From assembly GCA_910575835.1 (NCBI GenBank), contig CAJTGB010000032.1, positions 1 through 55,812 on the forward strand: DNA of 55,812 nucleotides, read 5' to 3'. Of this stretch, positions 1-8,381 are shown piece by piece. The stretch comes from Lachnospiraceae bacterium (GTDB taxonomy: Bacteria > Bacillota > Clostridia > Lachnospirales > Lachnospiraceae). The notes below the pieces were generated by a model. It was not told the DNA's origin and ran no database searches. It was given only the letters and a program-made list of their open reading frames with translations. The stretch's first letter is position 1. Each line of letters begins with the position of its first letter. Both the position numbers and the translations under genes were made by a program.

Positions 1-133
1 TTTTTTGACTGGTTTGTCAAGTGTTTTTGAGAAAAAAGTGGGTGATTTTTGAAAAATAGGTTCTGAAAGTCCCAAGAAATAAGGGCTGAAGATTCCGAGA
101 AGTTATCAATCTTGTAAGGAGGATAATAGAGAT

Positions 134-1264
134 ATGTGGGAAAAATTTGAAGGCGACCGCAATAAGAACGGTATTATTGTAGAAGACGGCCGTATGATCG
201 ATATTACAGATCCGAAGTGGGGACATCCAGACGGACGTGATTTCTGGGATCTGGACCCGAAGCTTAATGAGGGAACGGCAATGCTGTACAGCCCGTCTGT
301 TCCTCAGGAAGAGAAGCTGGCGGCAGGAAATGCAAGACAGGCGGCTTATATGGAACAGTGGTGGTCAAGCGAACATACCTGCGACGTTGAGAAGTTTGAG
401 GTTCCAGGGTGCGAGGAAGAGCCTGACACTCCGGTAGAAGTATGGGTAGTAAAGCCTAAGAACTTAAAGAAGAGGAAAAACCGTGTTCTGTTCTACGTTG
501 TAGGCGGCGGACTTACAGGCTTGAATCCGAATGCATACCCAATCGAGCGTATGTGCGAAGAGCACAAATGCGTAGGTATCGTTCCGATCTACCGTCTGTC
601 CTGGCAGGCACAGTATCCGGCAGCGATCAATGACCTTCATGCGGCATATAAGTGGATGTACAACAATGCGGACGAACTTGGGATCCACAATGACAAGGTC
701 GTGATCAGCGGATCTTCCACAGGCGGACATCTCGGACTTGCAGCCGCATTCCGTCTTAAGAGATACGGCTACAGCCCGAGAGGAATCGTGGTAGTGAGCG
801 CTCAGACGGATGACCGCGAAAAAGACGGCGATTCTATGTATACGGGTATGTGGGACGCTGTAGAGCAGCATGACGGACTGTATAACTGGCTTGGAAGAAA
901 CTTTGCTTCTAACAGAGTAGGTCCTGAGGCGCTGCCGAACCACGCAACCGTGGAGGATTGTATCGGATTCCCGCCGACATTCATGTACCAGAGTGAGATG
1001 GATCCCGATATTCTCCAGAATGTAGAGTTCTACACCAAGCTCCTTAAAGCGCATTCCTTCGTAGAATACCATGTATACGGCGGAGCTCATCACTCCAACG
1101 GTATCTGGGCGGTAATTAAGAACTGCGGTGAACCGAACGAATACTCTACCAGAGCATCCATCAGTTTCGAGAGCAATATTGAGGACTGCTTCAAGTATGA
1201 TCTGCGCCGTCCATGGGTAGTAGAGGATTATAAGGCGGCGTTCAAGAGGAGATTCGGAGAATAA
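134..1264 (+). CDS. alpha/beta hydrolase (HSL-type esterase)
   Basis: A 376-residue cytoplasmic hydrolase without a signal peptide. An oxyanion-hole GGG lies near residue 125, the nucleophile elbow GSSTGG near residues 193-198, an acidic EMDPD near 289 and a histidine in GGAHHSNG near 319. Together these give the Ser-Asp-His triad layout of hormone-sensitive-lipase-like esterases. The ATG follows a strong AAGGAGG site. A 138-residue protein follows 30 bases downstream and ends at a terminator, so the two probably form an operon. The substrate cannot be read from sequence; a short-chain or acetyl ester is the family default. The fold is confident, the exact reaction is not. Confidence 0.85.
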   Translation: MWEKFEGDRNKNGIIVEDGRMIDITDPKWGHPDGRDFWDLDPKLNEGTAMLYSPSVPQEEKLAAGNARQAAYMEQWWSSEHTCDVEKFEVPGCEEEPDTPVEVWVVKPKNLKKRKNRVLFYVVGGGLTGLNPNAYPIERMCEEHKCVGIVPIYRLSWQAQYPAAINDLHAAYKWMYNNADELGIHNDKVVISGSSTGGHLGLAAAFRLKRYGYSPRGIVVVSAQTDDREKDGDSMYTGMWDAVEQHDGLYNWLGRNFASNRVGPEALPNHATVEDCIGFPPTFMYQSEMDPDILQNVEFYTKLLKAHSFVEYHVYGGAHHSNGIWAVIKNCGEPNEYSTRASISFESNIEDCFKYDLRRPWVVEDYKAAFKRRFGE

Positions 1265-1294
1265 AAGTATTCTTAATAAGGAGAGGTACAGATC

Positions 1295-1711
1295 ATGAAT
1301 GTAGACTTTTATGAATATAATGGTATGGGGTATATCGTTGACCCGGAGAGTGATACCAAGGTAGTAACCGTAATTCTCATTGGAAAGCAGACTGTAAAGG
1401 CGAATCCTCGTCCGGCAGTGATCTATGTGACCGGCGGTAAGATCAATGAGAGCTATGAGAAGTTAGAAGAGCTTAAGACATACTGCGCAGAGAATAAGGT
1501 CGTATATATCTGTCCGGCGTCAACAGACGTGGACGAGCTGGGTAAGACATACCAGTATGCGGTTGACAAGTTCAAAGATCTCAATATCGTGAAGGAAGAG
1601 ATCTCTGTGAAGGCTGACAGCGAGAATATGGACGCGGCCAGAGAGCTTGTAGAATATGTATTGGATGAGTTCGACGATGAGCTTGACGATGCCGAGGAAT
1701 TTGCTTTATAG
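1295..1711 (+). CDS. small hypothetical protein, companion of the esterase
   Basis: A 138-residue acidic protein with an AAGGAG ribosome site. The stretch PRPAVIYVTGG at about residues 45-55 and the segment VVYICPAS further on resemble the first beta strands of an alpha/beta hydrolase. However, no nucleophile elbow or catalytic histidine is present and the C-terminus is a run of Asp/Glu. It may be a truncated hydrolase-like domain or a regulatory partner of the upstream esterase. I do not recognise a named family. It is probably co-transcribed with the esterase and ends before a rho-independent terminator. Confidence 0.7.
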   Translation: MNVDFYEYNGMGYIVDPESDTKVVTVILIGKQTVKANPRPAVIYVTGGKINESYEKLEELKTYCAENKVVYICPASTDVDELGKTYQYAVDKFKDLNIVKEEISVKADSENMDAARELVEYVLDEFDDELDDAEEFAL

Positions 1712-1755
1712 CAGGCCTGGGTAAATGCCTGAAAACTATATGGAATAAACCGGAG

Positions 1756-1784
1756 ACCAGGGAGATTCGTTCCCCTGGTTTTTC
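1756..1784 (+). terminator. rho-independent terminator
   Basis: ACCAGGG pairs with CCCTGGT around a short loop and is followed by TTTTTC. It closes the esterase operon. Confidence 0.75.
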
Positions 1785-1870
1785 GGTGTTTAAAAAGCGC
1801 ATTTATCGTTGCATTATTTTCATAATACGTTATAATGATTTTAATATGCTTGGGAATACGGAGGTACGTT

Positions 1871-2341
1871 ATGAGGGTTGCGATCATTACTGCAAGTACG
1901 GATATATATAGAGGGAACGAAGAGAACATAAGCGGCGAGGCCGTCAGGGCGGTCATGGAGGAAGCGGGGGAAGATATCGTATTTATGCGGGCGCTTCCGT
2001 GTGACAGGGAAGTCTTGTCGACGGTGATGTTACGGCTGGTTGAGGGGAAGCTTGCCGATCTGGTGCTGACTACAGGCGGGGCAGGCTGTGCGCCTGAGGA
2101 TTGCGTACCGGAGGCGTCCATGGATGTGATCGAACGTCCGGTCCAAGGGATACCGGAGGCTATGCGTGCATATACGATGCAGATGACCAGGCGTGCCATG
2201 CTGAACCGGGGTGTCGCGGGAATCCGCGGCGATGTTCTGATCGTGAATCTTCCGGGGAAAGCCAGAGCGGCTGAGGAGACGCTTAAGTACCTGCTTCCTG
2301 AACTTACGCATGCGGTGTACCTGCTTCGCGGGAAGGTATAG
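1871..2341 (+). CDS. MoaB/MogA-like molybdopterin-binding protein
   Basis: A 156-residue MoCF_biosynth-fold protein. The ATG at 1871 is preferred over an upstream ATG at 1835 because GGAGG sits 5-6 bases before it and the family N-terminus (RVAIITAS) begins there. TTGGAG near residue 69 followed by PEDCVPEA is the TTGGTG...TPEA molybdopterin-binding signature. LPGKARAAEETLKYLLP near the end matches the GNP/LPG loop of the family. Members adenylylate molybdopterin or act as an adenylyltransferase in molybdenum cofactor synthesis. No other cofactor gene is adjacent, so the precise role (MogA versus MoaB) is open. Confidence 0.85.
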   Translation: MRVAIITASTDIYRGNEENISGEAVRAVMEEAGEDIVFMRALPCDREVLSTVMLRLVEGKLADLVLTTGGAGCAPEDCVPEASMDVIERPVQGIPEAMRAYTMQMTRRAMLNRGVAGIRGDVLIVNLPGKARAAEETLKYLLPELTHAVYLLRGKV

Positions 2342-2377
2342 AAGAACTATCACAATACAGAGAAGGAGCGATATACA

Positions 2378-3064
2378 ATGAGGATCACATATCTTGAACA
2401 CAGCGGATACATGGCGGAGGAAGGGGACAGGGCGCTAGTCTTCGATTATTATAAGGGCACGCTTCCAGAACTGCTCCGGCAGAAGAAGGTCTATGTCTTT
2501 GCCAGCCATGTCCATCCTGATCATTTTACGAAGCGGATCTTTGAGTGGGAGAGCCGTTATCCGAATATCCATTATATACTGTCGGATGATATCAAGGCCC
2601 GGGATGCGGAAGGAAGATGTACTTATATCGGGCCGTGCCAGACGGCAGAGTTAGATGAGATGGAGATCCGGACGCTTAGGTCCACGGACGAGGGAGTCGC
2701 TTTTCTGGTGAAGCTTAAAGATAAGCGGATCTATCACGGAGGAGACCTGAACTGGTGGCACTGGGAAGAGGAGAGCAAAGCGTATAACGAGATGATGCGG
2801 CGTAAGTATCAGCATGAGATCAGTAAGATCGAGGGAGAGGCGATCGATGCGGCGTTTCTGCCGTTGGATCCGAGACAGGAAGAACAGTACGCCTGGGGAT
2901 TTGACTATTTTATGCGGCATACAAGGACGAAGCATGCATTCCCCATGCATATGTGGGGGCAGTATGATATATGTGACAAGCTGCTTGGGGATCCTGTGTC
3001 TGAGCCGTACAGGGAGGCCGTCATGTGCGTCGAAGGGCCGCAGCAGGTTTTTTCGGTATTATAG
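2378..3064 (+). CDS. MBL-fold metallo-hydrolase
   Basis: A 228-residue cytoplasmic protein of the metallo-beta-lactamase fold, close to UlaG/YtnP-like hydrolases. HVHPDHF near residues 45-51 is the HxHxDH metal-binding motif, [11 protein letters not shown] near residues 119-129 provides the later His/Asp ligands, and MHMWGQ near 190 the last histidine. The fold binds two metal ions. The substrate (phosphodiester, lactone or thioester) cannot be deduced. An AGGAG site lies 7 bases before the ATG. rnhA follows 23 bases after its stop. Confidence 0.85.
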   Translation: MRITYLEHSGYMAEEGDRALVFDYYKGTLPELLRQKKVYVFASHVHPDHFTKRIFEWESRYPNIHYILSDDIKARDAEGRCTYIGPCQTAELDEMEIRTLRSTDEGVAFLVKLKDKRIYHGGDLNWWHWEEESKAYNEMMRRKYQHEISKIEGEAIDAAFLPLDPRQEEQYAWGFDYFMRHTRTKHAFPMHMWGQYDICDKLLGDPVSEPYREAVMCVEGPQQVFSVL

Positions 3065-3087
3065 GCAAGATAGGAGGAAGGAGAAGC

Positions 3088-3561
3088 ATGAAAGTAAGAA
3101 TTTATACGGACGGCGCGGCAAGGGGCAACCCGGACGGGCCGGGAGGCTACGGGACTGTGCTTGAATATGTGGACAGCAAGGGCGAGACACATACCAAAGA
3201 ACTGTCGCAGGGATATAAGAAGACAACGAACAACCGTATGGAACTGATGGCGGTGATCGCCGGTCTCGAAGCGCTCAACCGTCCCTGCGAGGTGGAATTA
3301 TATTCCGATTCGCAGTACGTGGTGAATGCATTTAACCAGCACTGGATCGACGGATGGCTGAAGAAGGGATGGAAGCGGGGGAAGAATGAGCAGGTGAAAA
3401 ATGTCGATCTGTGGAAACGGCTTCTGGCGGCAAAGGAGCCTCACAGGGTGACATTTATCTGGGTCAAGGGGCACGCCGGACATCCGCAGAACGAACGGTG
3501 CGACACCCTGGCGACGGGGGCGGCCGACGGAAATGATCTGATTGAAGATAAGGAATGTTAG
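3088..3561 (+). CDS. rnhA: ribonuclease HI
   Basis: A 157-residue RNase HI, which cleaves the RNA strand of RNA-DNA hybrids. The catalytic acidic set is visible: Asp in [16 protein letters not shown] (residues 4-19), Glu in NNRMELMAV, Asp in YSDSQYVV and a final Asp in QNERCDTLA. The basic handle region [16 protein letters not shown] is present, so it is the E. coli-like rather than the short form. The start at 3088 follows AGGAGGAAGGAG; a longer reading from 3025 would overlap the preceding gene and lacks family similarity. It lies just before glutaminase. Confidence 0.95.
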   Translation: MKVRIYTDGAARGNPDGPGGYGTVLEYVDSKGETHTKELSQGYKKTTNNRMELMAVIAGLEALNRPCEVELYSDSQYVVNAFNQHWIDGWLKKGWKRGKNEQVKNVDLWKRLLAAKEPHRVTFIWVKGHAGHPQNERCDTLATGAADGNDLIEDKEC

Positions 3562-3571
3562 AGGGAAGATA

Positions 3572-4510
3572 ATGGAAGAGAGATTGGAAGAGATATTAGA
3601 CCATGCAATAGAGAATGGAAGAGGGATGACGGCCTTAGGGAAGACTGCGACATACATACCGGAGCTTGGACACGTCAACAAGGAGTATCTGGGAGTGTGC
3701 GTCTGTACCGGGGACGGGACGTACTATGAGAGCGGCGATTCTGATATAAGGTTCACGATCCAGAGTATATCGAAGGTGATATCTCTGGCAGTGGCGCTTG
3801 AACGCTGCGGGTTTCAGAAGACCTTCGACCGGGTGGGAATGGAGCCTTCGGGAGATTCCTTTGATTCGCTTGTAAGGCTGGATCTGGCAAGCGATCATCC
3901 ATCGAACCCTATGATCAATTCAGGGGCGATCGCTGTCGCAAGCCATCTGTCCTGTGAGATCAGCTTTGAACGGATGCTTGCATTCACAAGGAAGCTGTGT
4001 ATGGACGACGAGATCATACTGGATGAGAAGGTGTACCATTCGGAGATGGGACACATCTCCAGGAACAAGGCGATTGCGTATCTTCTGGAGAGTAAGGGGA
4101 TATTGGAAAACGGTGTGGAAGAGAGCCTGGATCTCTATGTGCGGATGTGCTCTCTGTGCGTTACGGCAAGAAGCCTGGCCGGGTTCGGTCTGATACTGGC
4201 GTCGGACGGAATCAATCCGCTGACAGGCGAGAGGCTTCTTAGCAGTAAGGTGGTGCAGACGGTCAAGTCGATCATGCTGACCTGCGGGATGTACGACGGT
4301 TCCGGGAGGTTTGCGGTAGAGGTGGGAGTACCGTCAAAGAGCGGCGTCGGAGGCGGTATTCTGTCCGTGGTGGATAAAAGGATGGGAATCGGGATCTTCG
4401 GACCGGCTCTGGATTCGAAGGGAAACAGTATAGCAGGGCAGTATGTACTGCGGGAGCTTTCGGATAAGATGAGGCTTCATATGTTCGCGGATCATGTCCC
4501 GGAGTACTAG
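3572..4510 (+). CDS. glsA: glutaminase A
   Basis: A 312-residue serine-dependent glutaminase converting L-glutamine to glutamate and ammonia. The beta-lactamase-like S-x-x-K appears as FTIQSISKVISL near residue 65, with the family blocks NPMINSGAI and KSGVGGGILSVV. The start at 3572 is taken because GAGGGAAGAT precedes it and the protein then aligns with the usual glutaminase N-terminus. It lies 10 bases after rnhA and is probably co-transcribed. It is the last gene before the rnpB promoter. Confidence 0.92.
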   Translation: MEERLEEILDHAIENGRGMTALGKTATYIPELGHVNKEYLGVCVCTGDGTYYESGDSDIRFTIQSISKVISLAVALERCGFQKTFDRVGMEPSGDSFDSLVRLDLASDHPSNPMINSGAIAVASHLSCEISFERMLAFTRKLCMDDEIILDEKVYHSEMGHISRNKAIAYLLESKGILENGVEESLDLYVRMCSLCVTARSLAGFGLILASDGINPLTGERLLSSKVVQTVKSIMLTCGMYDGSGRFAVEVGVPSKSGVGGGILSVVDKRMGIGIFGPALDSKGNSIAGQYVLRELSDKMRLHMFADHVPEY

Positions 4511-4541
4511 GGTATTAGTACAGCGAATTTGGCGGAAAAGC

Positions 4542-4570
4542 TTTACAGACAGGTTAGTTGCTGATATAAT
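4542..4570 (+). promoter_or_regulatory. rnpB promoter
   Basis: TTTACA at 4542-4547 and TATAAT at 4565-4570 are separated by exactly 17 bases. They sit immediately upstream of the RNase P RNA 5' end, giving a predicted start near 4576. Confidence 0.8.
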
Positions 4571-4575
4571 GGAGC

Positions 4576-4948
4576 GGCAAGTAAGACAGGTAATCGCGGC
4601 TGCAGACGCCGAAAGGCAGCAGGCGAGGAAAGTCCGGGCTTCACAGGGCAGGATGCCGGATAACGTCCGGTGGAGGCGACTCCAAGGAAAGTGCAACAGA
4701 AATGAACCGCCGTTAATACGGCCCGTCTTCGGACGTAAGCCGCACGGTAAGGGTGGAAGGGCAGTGTAAGAGACTACCGCCTTGCTGGTAACAGCAGGGG
4801 CACATGTAAACCCCATCCGAAGCAAGACCGGAAAAAGACAATGTGGCGGCCCGTCACGTCTTAGGTTGGTCGCTTGAGCCTATCGGCGACGGTAGGCCTA
4901 GATAGATGATTACCCAACGACATAACCCGGCTTATCGTCTTGCTTGTT
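4576..4948 (+). ncRNA. rnpB: RNase P RNA
   Basis: The RNA subunit of RNase P, which matures tRNA 5' ends. The hallmark GAGGAAAGTCCGGGC core is at about 4624-4638, the universal ACAGAAA at 4696-4702 and the 3' partner strand near 4910-4935. AAGTAAGAC at the 5' end pairs with GTCTTGCTT at the 3' end to form P1. The shape looks like the ancestral type A common in Clostridia rather than the Bacillus type B, but that is judged by eye. A promoter and a terminator flank it. The ends are accurate to a few bases. Confidence 0.93.
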
Positions 4949-4981
4949 AAGTGAAGAATGACTGGAATCTTAATGATTCAT

Positions 4982-5019
4982 GGGCTGCTGCGGACATGAG
5001 GTACGCGGCAGCCCGTTTT
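4982..5019. terminator. terminator of rnpB, shared with pyrI
   Basis: GGGCTGCTGC pairs with GCGGCAGCCC (one G-U pair) and is followed by GTTTT. It lies between the converging rnpB and pyrBI transcripts and probably serves both. Confidence 0.75.
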
Positions 5020-5026
5020 AATGCCT

Positions 5027-5473
5027 TTATTTCAGCCTTCCGTGATATTTCTCTTCACAGTATTTGCAGCGGTAGGTCTTCTTCTCGGAATCAGTCAGCA
5101 CGAATATCTGGTCTAATCCCTGCTCGATGGAAGTGATGCATCTTGGGTTCTTGCAGCGGATGATGTTCTTGATCTCATGGGGGAGATGCAGGCTCTTTTT
5201 ATCCACGATCTCAGAATCCTTGATGATGTTGATCGTAATATTATGATCGATGAATCCTAATACGTCCAGATCGATAAAATCGATCGGGCATTCGATCTTC
5301 ATGATGTCCTTTTTGCCCATCTTGCTGCTCTTTGCATTCTTGATTATGGCGACACAGCAATCTAGCTTATCCAGGTGAAGATATTGATAGATATCCATAC
5401 TGCGTCCGGCCTGGATATGATCCAACACGAATCCTTCCTCAATACGTCCGACATTCAGAGTATTCTTTACCAT
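5027..5473 (-). CDS. pyrI: aspartate carbamoyltransferase regulatory chain
   Basis: A 148-residue regulatory subunit that binds nucleotide effectors in its N-terminal domain and contacts PyrB through a C-terminal zinc domain. The four zinc cysteines are visible as CKNPRC near residue 107 and CKYC near 136. The N-terminus (IEEGFVLDHIQAGRSM) matches the effector-binding domain. It begins 13 bases after pyrB on the same strand, so the two are translated from one message and assemble into the allosteric holoenzyme. Confidence 0.95.
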   Translation of the reverse strand: MVKNTLNVGRIEEGFVLDHIQAGRSMDIYQYLHLDKLDCCVAIIKNAKSSKMGKKDIMKIECPIDFIDLDVLGFIDHNITINIIKDSEIVDKKSLHLPHEIKNIIRCKNPRCITSIEQGLDQIFVLTDSEKKTYRCKYCEEKYHGRLK

Positions 5474-5486
5474 AATGTATACCTCC

Positions 5487-6404
5487 CTACACTTCGATAT
5501 TCAGCAGCGTCAGAATCAGTGCCATGCGGATATAGACGCCGTACTGTGTCTGTTTGAAATAAGCAGCCCTTGGATCATCGTCTACATCAACGGAGATCTC
5601 ATTGACACGCGGAAGAGGATGCAGCACATACATATCCTCCGGCGCCAGTTCCATCTTCTTCGCATCCAGAATGTAGAAATCCTTCATGCGGACGTAATCT
5701 TCTTCATTGAAGAAACGTTCCTTCTGAACGCGGGTCATGTAGAGCAGGTCAAGCTTGGGCATGGCGTCTTCCAACCGTACGACTTCTTTGTACGGGATAT
5801 TCCCCTTATCCAGTACGTCGAAGCGGATGTAGCCCGGCAGCCGCAGTTCCTCAGGAGAGATCAGGATAAACCGGATTCCGGGATATCTGACCAGTGCGTG
5901 GATCAGTGAATGTACGGTACGGCCGAACTTTAAGTCTCCGCACAGGCCGATGGTCATATCATTCAGGCGTCCCTTTAAGCTGCGGATCGTCAGAAGATCG
6001 GTGAGTGTTTGGGTCGGATGCTGGTGTCCGCCGTCCCCGGCATTGATGACCGGAATCGAGGAATGCTGGCAGGCGACCATAGGCGCGCCCTCTTTAGGGT
6101 GGCGCATAGCACAGATATCAGCATAGCAGGAAACCGTGCGGATGGTGTCGGATACGCTCTCGCCTTTGGATGCAGAGCTGGATTCCGCGGTAGAGAATCC
6201 CATAACACTGCCGCCAAGGTTCAGCATCGCAGCTTCATGGCTCAATCTTGTCCGTGTACTTGGCTCATAGAAAAGTGTTGCAAGCTTCTTCCCCTCGCAG
6301 GCATGCGCATACTTGGCTCTGTTGGATTCAATATCAACGGCCAGATCCATCAGCCGGTCCAGTTCCTCTACGGAAAAATCAAGCGGGCTCATTAAGTGTC
6401 TCAT
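5487..6404 (-). CDS. pyrB: aspartate carbamoyltransferase catalytic chain
   Basis: A 305-residue catalytic subunit condensing carbamoyl phosphate with aspartate, the committed step of pyrimidine synthesis. The carbamoyl-phosphate loop STRTRLSHE lies near residue 51, the HPTQTLTDL block near 133 and the aspartate-binding HPLPRVNEI near 264. The length is typical. AAGGAGG precedes the ATG. A leader ORF upstream ends in a TGA that overlaps this ATG (ATGA arrangement), which suggests translational coupling or attenuation control. Confidence 0.96.
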   Translation of the reverse strand: MRHLMSPLDFSVEELDRLMDLAVDIESNRAKYAHACEGKKLATLFYEPSTRTRLSHEAAMLNLGGSVMGFSTAESSSASKGESVSDTIRTVSCYADICAMRHPKEGAPMVACQHSSIPVINAGDGGHQHPTQTLTDLLTIRSLKGRLNDMTIGLCGDLKFGRTVHSLIHALVRYPGIRFILISPEELRLPGYIRFDVLDKGNIPYKEVVRLEDAMPKLDLLYMTRVQKERFFNEEDYVRMKDFYILDAKKMELAPEDMYVLHPLPRVNEISVDVDDDPRAAYFKQTQYGVYIRMALILTLLNIEV

Positions 6405-6664
6405 AAAAACCTCCTTAATAGTAAATGTGTTAAAGATATATATAGATCATCAACGGATCTGCGCAGAGGCATATCCGAGGTGATATCAAAGGAATCCGGC
6501 GGCCGGAAAAGTAAATATATAATAATGAAAATACGGGGTATATTCTGGAATGAACCGATACGGATGAATGAAGAGGATAGAACAAATAAAACAGAAATAA
6601 CAGGAATGAAAAAATAGAAAAAAGGCTCTATAAACATTCGTAGTATGTATCCGCTGATAATCAT
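6401..6664 (-). CDS. U-rich leader ORF upstream of pyrB (pyrL-like candidate)
   Basis: An 87-codon ORF with GGGAGGA 7 bases before its ATG, starting about 27 bases after the predicted transcription start. It ends with TGA overlapping the pyrB ATG. Early codons read [12 protein letters not shown], giving a strongly U-rich message (minus strand, about 6627-6570). In enterobacterial pyrBI, a leader peptide over U-rich pausing sites couples UTP level to attenuation. The layout here is similar, but I see no clear terminator with a U tract before pyrB. The peptide itself shows no recognised domain and may be regulatory only. Confidence 0.5.
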   Translation of the reverse strand: MIISGYILRMFIEPFFYFFIPVISVLFVLSSSFIRIGSFQNIPRIFIIIYLLFRPPDSFDITSDMPLRRSVDDLYISLTHLLLRRFL

Positions 6665-6677
6665 ATGCCATCCTCCC

Positions 6678-6726
6678 TTGAAAATCTTTCATATATCATC
6701 ATATAACAAATACGAAAGATTTTCAA
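6678..6726 (-). promoter_or_regulatory. pyrB leader promoter with 13-bp inverted repeat
   Basis: On the minus strand TTGAAA (6726-6721) and TATGAT (6703-6698) are 17 bases apart. A perfect 13-base inverted repeat (6678-6690 and 6714-6726) has one arm over the -35 box and the other just after the predicted start, directly abutting the leader Shine-Dalgarno. This is a good operator candidate. Confidence 0.65.
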
Positions 6727-7106
6727 TGTCTGTTGAGGATTTTTTCAAATAATAATCCGGCGCCGAACCAGAGCGGCGCATAGTCCAAGCGTATCAGCCC
6801 GTTGATATTTAACGGGGCGTCGCTGTAATCCCAGGGGCATGCCTTGAATTTCTTAAGAAAAGAGCCGGTTACATATTCGCCGCAGAATATGCAGCAGGTA
6901 TATACGCCTCCACGCAGTAACAGACTCTTGCCCTTCAGCATTCTGCAGACAGGGGCTAAGAAACTTGCCATACCGTATATGGGAAACATCCAGATGGATG
7001 TATTCCCGGTGAGCTTGGGATTATCGTCCTGAAGGGAATGGAGTCCGGTGAAGAGGATCTCCATACACCATCCGGTCGTACCGCAGGTTAAGAAATTATG
7101 CTTCAT
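6723..7106 (-). CDS. small membrane protein, putative ABC-transporter type IV (PF06541-like)
   Basis: A 127-residue protein with hydrophobic segments near residues 8-25, 40-57, 66-85 and 108-122. The C-terminal block CPWDYSDAPLNINGLIRLDY followed by PLWFGAGL matches the WDYS...N..G.I pattern of a family annotated as putative ABC transporter permease. Its true role is unknown. The stop codon overlaps the -35 box of the pyrB leader promoter. It is divergent from pheA. The family call is from memory of this motif. Confidence 0.65.
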   Translation of the reverse strand: MKHNFLTCGTTGWCMEILFTGLHSLQDDNPKLTGNTSIWMFPIYGMASFLAPVCRMLKGKSLLLRGGVYTCCIFCGEYVTGSFLKKFKACPWDYSDAPLNINGLIRLDYAPLWFGAGLLFEKILNRH

Positions 7107-7196
7107 AATGTAAGTATGGCAAAGGAAGGTGGATTTTATACAGGAAATGTATTATAATACTACAATGAAATCGGACAGGAAGAAGGAGAAGGATAT

Positions 7197-8327
7197 ATGG
7201 CAGCGATCGAGGAATTAAGAGAGAAGATTGACGCGGTCGATGATGAGATCGTGAGGCTGTTTGAGCAGAGGATGCGTCTTGGGGCCGAGATCGGCGAACA
7301 TAAGATCAGAGACGGCCTTAAGGTGGTTGACCGTCAGAGGGAGAAGAATAAATTACAGGATGTGGTGAGCAAGGTTTCCACAGATTTCAATAAGAAGGGG
7401 ATCAGGGAGCTGTTTGAGCAGTTGATGGCGATGAACCGCAAGCAGCAGTATCAGCAGCTCGTGAAGGCGGGAGCTCTTGGAAGGCTTCCGTTTATTGAAG
7501 CCGGGGAGCTTGACGCGAAGAATTCCAGGATCGTATTTCCCGGGACGGAAGGGGCGTACAGCCAAGCGGCGATGCAGTATTATTTTGGTGAGAGATGCAA
7601 CAGCTTCTATGTCCGTACCTTTAGGGATGCCATGGAGGCAATAGAGGAGGGAGCGGCGGATTATGCGGTGCTTCCGATCGAGAATTCGACGGCCGGCGCG
7701 GTGGATGAGATGTATGACCTGCTGGTGGAATTCGAGAATTACATTGTGGGGGAGACGATCATTCCGATCACGCACACCTTGTCAGGGCTTCCGGGGACGG
7801 ATCCAAAAGAGATCAGGCGGGTGTATTCCAAGGGGGTTGCCCTGATGCAGGCGTCCCGTTTCTTAGACGAACACAGTGAATGGCAGCAGATCAGCGTGGC
7901 GAACACGGCGATCGCGGCCAAGAAGATCGTTGAGGATCAGGACAGGAGCCAGGCGGCCGTCTGCAGCGCCTATGCGGCGAAGGTGCACGGCCTGGAAGTG
8001 CTGAAGGATAATATCAATGACGACCCCAATAATTCTACGCGTTTTATTGTGGTCACGAACCAGAAGATATTTCTGAAGGATGCGAAGAAGATCAGCATAT
8101 GCTTTGAAGTTCCGCATGAGAGCGGTTCACTGTATCAACTGCTTTCGCATTTTATCTATAACGATCTGAACATGACCAGGATCGAGTCAAGGCCGGTGGA
8201 GGGAAGAAGCTGGGAATACCGGTTTTTTGTTGATTTTGAAGGGAATCTGGCGCAGGCAGCGGTGAAGAACGCGATCAGAGGCTTAAGGGAAGAGAGCAGA
8301 AGCCTTCGGATATTGGGGAATTATTGA
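7197..8327 (+). CDS. pheA: bifunctional chorismate mutase / prephenate dehydratase
   Basis: A 376-residue P-protein of phenylalanine synthesis. Residues 1-90 are an AroQ-type chorismate mutase (LREKIDAVDDEIVRLFEQRM). Residues about 112-285 are prephenate dehydratase (FPGTEGAYSQAA, then VLPIENSTAGAV, then NNSTRFIVV, where the Thr before Arg-Phe is catalytic). Residues 295-370 form an ACT domain with ESRP for phenylalanine feedback. A TATAAT box at 7153-7158 lies upstream with a weak -35. An AAGGAG site precedes the ATG. Confidence 0.95.
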   Translation: MAAIEELREKIDAVDDEIVRLFEQRMRLGAEIGEHKIRDGLKVVDRQREKNKLQDVVSKVSTDFNKKGIRELFEQLMAMNRKQQYQQLVKAGALGRLPFIEAGELDAKNSRIVFPGTEGAYSQAAMQYYFGERCNSFYVRTFRDAMEAIEEGAADYAVLPIENSTAGAVDEMYDLLVEFENYIVGETIIPITHTLSGLPGTDPKEIRRVYSKGVALMQASRFLDEHSEWQQISVANTAIAAKKIVEDQDRSQAAVCSAYAAKVHGLEVLKDNINDDPNNSTRFIVVTNQKIFLKDAKKISICFEVPHESGSLYQLLSHFIYNDLNMTRIESRPVEGRSWEYRFFVDFEGNLAQAAVKNAIRGLREESRSLRILGNY

Positions 8328-8381
8328 CGGGGCTTCCAGATGGAAGAACAGGACAGGAAAATGTAACGGGAGAAGAAGCGC

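Noticed and set aside
464-1093. Long minus-strand frame opposite the esterase
   Set aside because: Antisense shadow with no ribosome site; the plus-strand gene has all catalytic motifs.
1453-2199. 248-residue minus-strand Ser-rich frame
   Set aside because: Spans two plus-strand genes and a terminator; composition is that of a complementary frame.
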